DNA of 5,270 nucleotides, from positions 1 to 5,270 of the forward strand of contig JACMMB010000165.1 in the NCBI GenBank assembly GCA_014379305.1, in the 5' to 3' direction. Made by a program: the position numbers and the translations under genes. This DNA comes from Akkermansiaceae bacterium (GTDB taxonomy: Bacteria > Verrucomicrobiota > Verrucomicrobiia > Verrucomicrobiales > Akkermansiaceae). The notes beneath the pieces were generated by a model. The model had not been told where the DNA came from. It worked only from the letters and a program-made list of their open reading frames with translations, and made no database searches. Positions 1 through 4,877 of the stretch are shown one piece after another (within the stretch, counting starts at the first letter, position 1; each line of letters opens with the position of its first letter).

Positions 1-17
1 ATCCCTCGCTTAGGGAT
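1..17. repeat. Small perfect hairpin at the left edge
   Basis: ATCCCT (1-6) and AGGGAT (12-17) form a perfect 6-bp inverted repeat around a 5-base loop. The window edge cuts off whatever lies to the left, so the stem may be longer. No long T tract follows on the plus strand, so terminator function is not shown. It may belong to a terminator or repeat of the neighbouring gene outside the window. Confidence 0.3.
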
Positions 18-43
18 TCTACCCACAGTTTGCGATCCGGTGC

Positions 44-77
44 AAAAAAAAGGCACGGTCGCGGGAGCAACCATACC
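44..77 (-). terminator. Rho-independent terminator of the exosortase/export unit
   Basis: Read on the minus strand, GGTATGGTTGC (77 to 67) can pair along its full length with GCGACCGTGCC (62 to 52), giving an 11-bp stem with three G-U wobbles and a 4-base UCCC loop. A run of eight U residues (51 to 44) follows directly. It begins 32 bases after the stop codon of the polysaccharide export gene and points the right way. On the plus strand the wobble pairs become A-C mismatches and the downstream tract is not clean, so it is best read as a leftward terminator. Confidence 0.88.
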
Positions 78-108
78 TCGTTGATTTTTTCCAGGTTCGG
101 CACGGATG

Positions 109-786
109 CTACCAGTTGCTCCGTTCGACGTACACCACATCGTAGGGGCGCAAATAAAAGGCCTGGCTTTCATAGCCGCTCAGCGGGTTCGCGAGATTCA
201 ACACATATCGCTTTTGATTTCCGCCTTCGGTCCGGATCACGTAAACTTTCTTGGGATTGGCCGCTTTCGAAAATCCACCAACTTCCATCACAGCTTCCAG
301 CGCCGTGAGCGAACGATCAAGCAACAGCTTGCCTGGGGCCCCTACTTCTCCGGAGACATAGACCGAGGCCGCGGGCTTATCCAGACTTACAAATACCGTC
401 GGATCATTGAGGCGCGATTCATACATCGCGGTCAGGGACGATTGGAGGGAACTCGCGGTTCGTCCGGACGCGCTTACATTGCCAACCATCGGCAATCCGA
501 TTTTTCCGTCGGCTTGGATCTTCAACGTCTGATTGAACTCGGGCGCGCCCGGGTAGGTCACCCGGATCGTGTCACCCACGGAAAGTGTTCCCTTGGGCGA
601 TGACGAGTAAGCGTTCGAAGGAATATCGTACGTCGTGGGACTGCAGGCCGTTGATAGAAAAAAAGCCGAGGCCAATAGACCAACCGAAAATGCGGCACGG
701 AGCCTTGGCCGCAAGTCAGTGACATTCGCGAGCGAGCGGATAACGCGCCGGAGGGCGCCCGGAACTTTCAAGTTCTTGGTTTTCAT
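109..786 (-). CDS. Small polysaccharide export lipoprotein (Poly_export/SLBB, Wza-like)
   Basis: This is probably an outer-membrane or periplasmic component that helps export exopolysaccharide. The 225-residue product has a basic N-terminus, a hydrophobic stretch at about 31-47 and a lipobox-like LSTAC ending at Cys48, so it is probably a lipoprotein, although Ser at -3 is not the usual Leu. A polysaccharide export domain follows at about 66-138 (LSVGDTIRV, then an ADGKIGLPMVG segment). An SLBB domain then runs from about 141 to 190 (VYVSGEVGAPGK, then ALEAVMEVGGF), and the typical ending LRPYDVVYVERS lies near the C-terminus. It is much shorter than classical Wza (about 380 residues) and lacks the C-terminal membrane helix, like the short export proteins known from exosortase loci. 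I chose the ATG at 786. An in-frame TTG at 852 would add 22 residues ahead of the signal peptide and looks less natural. No clear Shine-Dalgarno precedes either. It lies downstream of the exosortase on the same strand and ends just before a strong terminator. Confidence 0.9.
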   Translation of the reverse strand: MKTKNLKVPGALRRVIRSLANVTDLRPRLRAAFSVGLLASAFFLSTACSPTTYDIPSNAYSSSPKGTLSVGDTIRVTYPGAPEFNQTLKIQADGKIGLPMVGNVSASGRTASSLQSSLTAMYESRLNDPTVFVSLDKPAASVYVSGEVGAPGKLLLDRSLTALEAVMEVGGFSKAANPKKVYVIRTEGGNQKRYVLNLANPLSGYESQAFYLRPYDVVYVERSNW

Positions 787-999
787 AATCGGGTGGGAGG
801 GCAATTGTAATGAAGTCACAGTGACAGCAATGTGGGTGGAGTAGGCGATCAATCATTGGCCCAAAACGCCGCAATGTAGGGACTTTATGCCTGTTGATTC
901 GAGAAAAGTCACTACCTTTTCTTCGCACCCGAAATTACCTCCAGGTGGTCAATCACAAGGGGGAAACTCCGAGCTACCGGGCAATCTTACCGCCAGCTT
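787..999 (-). other. Spacer between exosortase and export gene, possible leader
   Basis: These 213 bases separate two genes that otherwise look co-oriented, which is long for an operon gap. The stretch holds a perfect 7-bp hairpin (902-922) and, touching it, a smaller 4-bp hairpin (TTCG 922-925, CGAA 930-933). I see no convincing -35/-10 pair, sigma-54 -24/-12 element or recognised riboswitch. It could contain a separate promoter for the export gene, but the sequence does not show one clearly. Open frames across it on the plus strand lack domain-like protein sequence. Confidence 0.4.
902..922. repeat. 7-bp inverted repeat upstream of the export gene
   Basis: AGAAAAG (902-908) and CTTTTCT (916-922) are perfect reverse complements with a 7-base spacer. 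The stem is A/T-rich and no T tract follows on either strand, so it is not a good terminator. A short protein-binding palindrome or a leader hairpin are both possible. It lies about 115 bases upstream of the chosen start of the export gene. Confidence 0.35.
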
Positions 1000-1917
1000 T
1001 CAGACAAAATCTGCCGCACGCCCGTTGGCGATTCTCACGGTTTTCCGACTTCTCAGCCACCAAGCAATCACGAACAACGGCACCAGTGAAACGGCGAAAA
1101 ATACCGGCCCTCCTTTCCGATGAATCCAGCTGTCGATCATCTCAGGGCCCAGATTGACGCAAAGCCAGCCGATCACATAGATCCTGACCGCGTTGCGCAG
1201 GACGCCGAGCGGCAACACCACCGCTACCAACGCGATTCTCCGTGGCATGGTCGGAAGAAAAAGATATGCGGCCAGCACGCTGGTGATGAAGAGCACCCAA
1301 GATGAGCGGATGCCGCTGCACTCCTGGGCCACCTTGAGAACAACGCCCGGCAGTTCTAGAAGCTGGCCATTTCTGAAAATAGGAATTCCACTGGCCGCGA
1401 AAATAATCTCCGCCAAGCGGGCGGACATCACCATCAGGAGATGCTCCAGTTGCTCGACCGCCAGATCAGGAAGCGGAATCATGAACAAAAGAAATCCCAT
1501 CGGGAAGATGGCCGAGCGCATCCACCGGCTGCCGGCAAACATCAAGCCAATCCCCCACAAGAAACCAACCAGCGAAAGCATCTTCACTGCCGTCAGATCG
1601 ACCTCCGACCAAGGTGGATTGGATAGCAGCAACCAACCGAAAACTACTCCTGCTAGCAATAGCATTCCGCTGCCAGCAACAGGTGAAGGTTTCGAATCCC
1701 ATGCCAGATCCTTGCGATCGGTCACTAACAAATATGCGGAAACCAAAGGAATCAGAATCACATGAGAATGCAGATCCGATTCCATCGCGACCTTGAACCA
1801 GTCTTGGAACACGGGGATGAACGCCATGCAGAGCAGTATTAAAGTCGCAAAAGCACCGCGTAGGCGCACAATTCCGATGGACCGAAAATTCAAACAAGGT
1901 TCCCCTTCCGCCGCCAT
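1000..1917 (-). CDS. Exosortase/archaeosortase family transpeptidase
   Basis: This is an integral inner-membrane cysteine protease/transpeptidase. The family recognises proteins with a C-terminal sorting signal (PEP-CTERM or a variant), cleaves them and is thought to attach them to a surface molecule. The 305-residue product has about eight hydrophobic segments. Family hallmarks are visible. DLHSHVILIPLVSAYLL at 48-64 matches the conserved early 'sHG..iP' region. FRNGQLLELPG (181-191) precedes AQECSGIRSS, with the catalytic Cys at 200. LRNAVRI (240-246) holds the conserved Arg, most likely Arg245. SWIHRKGG has the conserved His at 266. All three catalytic positions are present, so the enzyme looks intact. 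It has no fused EpsI domain and no separate EpsI gene follows. The subtype, and so the exact target motif, cannot be read from sequence alone. The ATG at 1917 has no clear Shine-Dalgarno. The gene diverges from the amidotransferase and leads the leftward unit. Confidence 0.93.
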   Translation of the reverse strand: MAAEGEPCLNFRSIGIVRLRGAFATLILLCMAFIPVFQDWFKVAMESDLHSHVILIPLVSAYLLVTDRKDLAWDSKPSPVAGSGMLLLAGVVFGWLLLSNPPWSEVDLTAVKMLSLVGFLWGIGLMFAGSRWMRSAIFPMGFLLFMIPLPDLAVEQLEHLLMVMSARLAEIIFAASGIPIFRNGQLLELPGVVLKVAQECSGIRSSWVLFITSVLAAYLFLPTMPRRIALVAVVLPLGVLRNAVRIYVIGWLCVNLGPEMIDSWIHRKGGPVFFAVSLVPLFVIAWWLRSRKTVRIANGRAADFV

Positions 1918-1981
1918 GCCATTGCGGCTTTTGATAAGTTCTCGTTCACTCAGGGGAGAAGTGGATTGATTGTCAGGCCTT

Positions 1982-2022
1982 GCCAGGACGAGACCGGAGA
2001 TAAGCTAGGCGGCCGTCCTGGC
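1982..2022. repeat. 9-bp inverted repeat, candidate operator
   Basis: GCCAGGACG (1982-1990) and CGTCCTGGC (2014-2022) are perfect reverse complements separated by 23 bases. The core GCCAGGA occurs again at 2124-2130, where the 9-mer TTGCCAGGA (2122-2130) repeats 1980-1988. Three copies of the core inside about 150 bases between divergent genes suggest binding half-sites for a regulator. The two inverted arms could also form a long-loop hairpin. Function is inferred. Confidence 0.45.
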
Positions 2023-2090
2023 TCCGACGCTTGCCCTGCCATGTCGGCATTTTCAGACAATCGCGCGGATGCGAACTTCATTTGAGTGAA

Positions 2091-2096
2091 TACAAT
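2091..2096 (+). promoter_or_regulatory. Possible -10 hexamer for the amidotransferase gene
   Basis: TACAAT matches the sigma-70 -10 consensus at five of six positions and lies 107 bases before the chosen ATG. A TG dinucleotide sits just upstream, one base away from ideal extended -10 spacing. I see no matching -35 at 16-18 bases, so this is a weak call. Confidence 0.25.
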
Positions 2097-2150
2097 ACTG
2101 GGTGGACGTGGCTAGAAATTTTTGCCAGGATCGCAGCGGCAGCAACGAGC

Positions 2151-2165
2151 GGCCCGGGACGGGCC
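2151..2165 (+). repeat. GC-rich hairpin in the amidotransferase leader
   Basis: GGCCCG (2151-2156) pairs perfectly with CGGGCC (2160-2165) around a 3-base loop. An alternative fold uses the two CCCGGG hexamers at 2153-2158 and 2164-2169. The structure lies 37 bases before the start codon, with no T tract after it. If the transcript starts upstream, it would be a very stable leader stem that could affect translation. Its regulatory role is not established. Confidence 0.4.
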
Positions 2166-2202
2166 CGGGGTGTGGTCATGCTGCGGTGACGAAGAAAAAC
2201 AT

Positions 2203-4071
2203 ATGTGTGGAATTGTCGGTGTCAGATATTTCAACGGTCGCAAAGCGGACGAAGGACTGCTGCGAGAAATGGCTTCGCAACTACACCACCGTGGACCGGA
2301 CGGTGAAGGATTCCTCGTATTGGGCGGCCTTGGATTTGGTCATACACGGCTATCCATTATCGATTTGGCAGGCTCTCCGCAGCCGATGACATCCGCAAAC
2401 GGCGCATTTCACATTACTTTCAACGGTGAGATCTTCAACTATCAGGCCTTGCGGGCCGAACTCATCCGCCAAGGAGTGACGCTGCGCACCCACGGCGATA
2501 CGGAAGTGCTGTTGGAGATATTACGAATCGAGGGATTGCAGGGACTTGCGAAATTGAACGGACAGTTCGCATTTGCCTGTTACGACGAAACCAAAGAATC
2601 ACTGTTGGTGGCTCGGGACAGGCTGGGCATCCTTCCTTTCTATTACCATGTCAGCCCCGATTTCGTAGCCTTTGCCAGTGAAATCAAAGCTCTCTTGCCG
2701 GTAATCGGTCAGCCGGAGATTGACGACGACGCGGTAGAGGAATATCTGACCTATCGCTCCGTCCCGCCTCCACGTACTTTGTTCCGGGGCGTTCGAAAAC
2801 TGGCACCGGGCACCGCCATGCATATCGGAAAGGACGGGAGTCTGCGTGAGGAGGTCTACTGGTCGCTTCCCGCCCGCAATCGGGAGACAATGCTAACAGG
2901 GGACGCTGCCATTCGGGCGGTGGAAGAGAAACTTCAAGAAGCCGTGGCACTGAGGCTGGTCGCAGATGTTCCCGTGGGTGCCTATCTCAGCGGTGGCCTG
3001 GACAGCAGCCTTACGGTCGCCCTGATGAAGAAACTTCGCGAGGGAGGCGAGGTGCAGACATTTGCCGCCGGTTTCTCGGATCCGCGATTTGACGAACTTC
3101 CTTTCGCCCGCCAGGTCAGCGAGGCTGTCGGAACCGTGCATCACGAGGTCATGGTCGACTCCAATGACTTCATGGAGCTATGGGAAAAGCTGAGCTGGCA
3201 TCGCGACGGCCCAATGAGTGAACCTGCCGATATTGCCATTCACAAGATCGCGCGGCAGGCCCGCGCGGAGGTCAAGGTGCTTCTATCAGGTGAGGGCAGC
3301 GACGAGATTTTCGGCGGCTATCCGAAATATTCCTACGAACCTAAGCTTGCGCCGCTGGCGGCATTGCCGGGATTTCTGCGGGTTCCAGTTTTCCGCATCG
3401 GCGAGCGTCTGCTGCCCGAATCGAAGAATCGCATGCGGCAGGCGGGACGTGCCTTGGCGGCACGCTCTTCTGCGGAGCGCATGCAAACCTGGTTCGGTCC
3501 GTTTACTTGGTATGAACGAAAGTCTCTGAGGACCGGTTACGGTAAATGCAACGAGCCGGGTCAATGGGACCGGGCGGAAGGTGATCACTTGCGCCGGATG
3601 CTCTACGTCGACTGCCACACTTGGCTGGCAGACAATCTGCTGGAGCGAGGTGATCGCATGTCCATGGCGGCGGGCGTAGAGAACCGCCCGCCCTTCCTTG
3701 ACCACGAGTTGGTCGAGCTGGCCTTCCGTGTGGATTCCGGGATGAAAATCAAGGGCAGCAGCGGCAAATGGTTGATCAAGGAAATCGCCCGCAAACATCT
3801 TCCCGAAAATATTGTTGATCGTAAGAAAGTTGGGTTCAAGGTTCCTCTAGACAACTGGTTCCGTGGCGGCTTGAAGGACTATGTGCACGACTTGCTGTTA
3901 GGTCCGGATTCTTTCACCAGCGGCTATTTCAACCGCCGGGTCGTCAAGAATCTTCTGGCTGATCACACGAAAGGCCGCCGCAACGAGGAACTGAGGCTCT
4001 GGACACTGATGGGGCTGGAAATTTGGTACCGCGCATTTTTCCGGTCAACGCGGGAATCACGCACTGAGTGA
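2203..4071 (+). CDS. asnB: Asparagine synthase (glutamine-hydrolysing) family amidotransferase
   Basis: The 622-residue cytoplasmic enzyme hydrolyses glutamine and passes the ammonia to a carboxylate activated by ATP as an acyl-adenylate. The classical product is asparagine. The start is fixed by chemistry: ATG at 2203 gives MCGIVGV, and Cys2 must become the free N-terminal nucleophile. An upstream in-frame start would bury it. The glutaminase domain (about 1-200) shows HRGPD (29-33), Arg49, FNGEIFNY with Asn74-Gly75-Glu76, and Asp99, as in E. coli AsnB. The synthetase domain (about 240-605) has the PP-loop SGGLDSS at 263-269, LLSGEGSDEIFGG at 360-372, RGDRMSMAAGVENRPPFLDH at 482-501 and KKVGFKVPLDNWF at 541-553. 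All key motifs are intact. The loop usually read as GIKPLYY is GILPFYY here. A weak GAAG precedes the start. Exosortase-linked EPS clusters often carry such an amidotransferase, so the substrate may be a sugar acid rather than aspartate (inference); the symbol denotes the family. Confidence 0.93.
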   Translation: MCGIVGVRYFNGRKADEGLLREMASQLHHRGPDGEGFLVLGGLGFGHTRLSIIDLAGSPQPMTSANGAFHITFNGEIFNYQALRAELIRQGVTLRTHGDTEVLLEILRIEGLQGLAKLNGQFAFACYDETKESLLVARDRLGILPFYYHVSPDFVAFASEIKALLPVIGQPEIDDDAVEEYLTYRSVPPPRTLFRGVRKLAPGTAMHIGKDGSLREEVYWSLPARNRETMLTGDAAIRAVEEKLQEAVALRLVADVPVGAYLSGGLDSSLTVALMKKLREGGEVQTFAAGFSDPRFDELPFARQVSEAVGTVHHEVMVDSNDFMELWEKLSWHRDGPMSEPADIAIHKIARQARAEVKVLLSGEGSDEIFGGYPKYSYEPKLAPLAALPGFLRVPVFRIGERLLPESKNRMRQAGRALAARSSAERMQTWFGPFTWYERKSLRTGYGKCNEPGQWDRAEGDHLRRMLYVDCHTWLADNLLERGDRMSMAAGVENRPPFLDHELVELAFRVDSGMKIKGSSGKWLIKEIARKHLPENIVDRKKVGFKVPLDNWFRGGLKDYVHDLLLGPDSFTSGYFNRRVVKNLLADHTKGRRNEELRLWTLMGLEIWYRAFFRSTRESRTE

Positions 4072-4083
4072 TTCTGGTTTCTT
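4054..4083 (+). terminator. Possible weak terminator overlapping the amidotransferase stop codon
   Basis: GAATCAC (4054-4060) and GTGATTC (4068-4074) form a perfect 7-bp stem with a 7-base loop; the stop codon TGA (4069-4071) lies inside the second arm. A T-rich but interrupted stretch (TGGTTTCTT) follows on the plus strand. The minus-strand reading has no T tract. It fits the end of a convergent gene but is weaker than the terminator at 44-77. Confidence 0.4.
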
Positions 4084-4085
4084 GA

Positions 4086-4103
4086 GGGCGTCTAACTACG
4101 TCC
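4086..4103. repeat. Short hairpin in the convergent gap
   Basis: GGGCGT (4086-4091) pairs with ACGTCC (4098-4103) over 6 bp with one G-T wobble and a 6-base loop. It lies in the 35-base gap between the two convergent stop codons. No T tract follows on either strand, so it can only be suggested as an aid to termination. Confidence 0.2.
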
Positions 4104-4106
4104 AGA

Positions 4107-4877
4107 TTAACCTGCATTCATCGCCAAATACTTCTCCCAGTCCGCTGGCAACGGGGCCTTTTCCACGTCGCTTTCGATACGTCCTTCCCAAGCGGGATTG
4201 AAGGTGGTGCTGGTGCCATAGGCCATCAGCAGATCTTCGTTTCCGATATTGCGCAGCGCGTGCGCCACTCCGGGTGGGATCACCACTGCCGCGTTGTCGG
4301 GTCCTGGACGACTATCTCCCGGAATTGTGAAACGCATGATTCGCCGAGGCATTCCAGCTCGCTCGTCCACCAATAACATTTCACAAATTCCAGTGAGAAA
4401 AAACATCACATCCCACTGCTCTTTCTCATATGGCCTGATAGCGTAATCTTCGGGGGAGTCCGCATACAATTTTTTGAACCAACTTTCTGGATCTTCGCCA
4501 TCTGGAACGAATGGCGGATGGATATGAAATCCCTTCGCGCTGTCACGATGCATAAGTGCGGAAGCCCATTGTCGGGGATTCAGACCGATCCTGCCTAACA
4601 CTCCTTCGTTAGGACGGGCCAGCTCTGCAAAGTAACCGCGCCCCTTCTGTTGGAAAACCCGCCTGGAGAAAATCTCGACACCTGGTATCCAGGCCTCGTC
4701 GAGATTGGATTGGCCTGCCATCGCTTCGGAAGCGTTCACTCCAACACCACCAAGCCTGCCAGCGAGACCACCGACCGAATAGTCACGGGTATCCAAGCCT
4801 CCGCGCGCCGCGGTTTTCAATCCCTGCCAAGTATCATTTTGATTACTACTCATTTGAATGGGGTTCTGCAAGAGCAT
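4107..4877 (-). CDS. RmlC-like cupin, dTDP-4-dehydrorhamnose 3,5-epimerase family (divergent)
   Basis: This is probably a nucleotide-sugar epimerase or isomerase of the RmlC cupin family. Counting from the ATG at 4877 (256 residues), the RmlC-like part begins near 65 with PGVEIFSRRVFQQKGRGYFAEL (the family's 'D.RG.F.E' region). It continues with KGFHIHPP at 115-122, where His118 matches the catalytic His of RmlC RGLHYQ. VVIPPGVAHALRN (198-210) matches the family's 'iP.G.aHGF', and FNPAWEGRI (226-234) matches the C-terminal 'Y.p..E..i' region. It departs from true RmlC (about 180 residues) by a Gly/Ala-rich N-terminal extension of about 60 residues and a charged insertion at about 123-155. Aromatic and Gly positions are also changed (Phe for Tyr before NP, HAL for HGF). 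RmlC activity is therefore uncertain. The start at 4877 overlaps the upstream rmlA stop in TGATG, which suggests coupled translation. An ATG at 4853 (248 residues, MSSNQ) is an equally reasonable start. Neither has a Shine-Dalgarno. Confidence 0.78.
   Translation of the reverse strand: MLLQNPIQMSSNQNDTWQGLKTAARGGLDTRDYSVGGLAGRLGGVGVNASEAMAGQSNLDEAWIPGVEIFSRRVFQQKGRGYFAELARPNEGVLGRIGLNPRQWASALMHRDSAKGFHIHPPFVPDGEDPESWFKKLYADSPEDYAIRPYEKEQWDVMFFLTGICEMLLVDERAGMPRRIMRFTIPGDSRPGPDNAAVVIPPGVAHALRNIGNEDLLMAYGTSTTFNPAWEGRIESDVEKAPLPADWEKYLAMNAG

Larger units (their letters stand above)
1918..2202. promoter_or_regulatory. Divergent intergenic control region
   Basis: This 285-base non-coding stretch lies between the start codons of the leftward exosortase and the rightward amidotransferase, so it should hold promoters for both. 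It contains a perfect 9-bp inverted repeat (1982-1990 with 2014-2022), another copy of its core at 2124-2130, a TGAGTGAA octamer on opposite strands near each side (1945-1952 and 2083-2090), a -10-like TACAAT at 2091 and a GC-rich hairpin at 2151-2165. No strong canonical -35/-10 pair is visible for either gene. The assignment as a control region rests on gene orientation plus these repeats. Confidence 0.6.

Noticed and set aside
1..74. Minus-strand open frame starting at an ATG at 74 (MVAPATVPFF...), and another from a GTG at 103 (VPNLEKINEVW...)
   Set aside because: Both run through the stem and U tract of the strong terminator at 44-77 and show no recognisable domain. The GTG frame reads like protein for a short stretch, but a frameshifted extension of the export protein is not needed because that protein already ends in the typical DVVYV segment.
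106..603. Plus-strand open frame antisense to the export gene
   Set aside because: It is a reverse-strand shadow of a well-supported SLBB/Poly_export gene and has no domain-like features.
930..999. Resemblance of the spacer to a cyclic di-GMP (GEMM) riboswitch
   Set aside because: A few short strings look similar on one strand, but the conserved GEMM core and the expected paired helices are not present in order.
887..1157. Plus-strand open frames in the exosortase-export spacer
   Set aside because: Low-complexity composition, no Shine-Dalgarno, overlap with the 3' end of the exosortase on the opposite strand, and no recognisable motif.
1193..1765. 190-codon plus-strand open frame inside the exosortase gene
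   Set aside because: Antisense to an intact exosortase with all catalytic residues; rich in Ser, Arg and Pro, as expected from reading the complement of a membrane protein gene.
1918..2000. Canonical promoter for the exosortase gene
   Set aside because: A CTGACA (-35-like) is present on the minus strand at 1976 to 1971, but no acceptable -10 lies 16-18 bases downstream.
2041..2085. 14-codon open frame (MSAFSDNRADANFI) in the divergent region
   Set aside because: No ribosome binding site and no attenuator-like codon pattern; consistent with chance.
2122..2202. 27-residue N-terminal extension of the amidotransferase
   Set aside because: It would place the catalytic Cys away from the N-terminus, and it translates the GC-rich hairpin region. 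The ATG at 2203 gives the required Met-Cys start.
3286..3798. 170-codon minus-strand open frame within the amidotransferase gene
   Set aside because: Shadow of a strongly conserved synthetase domain; no motif of its own.
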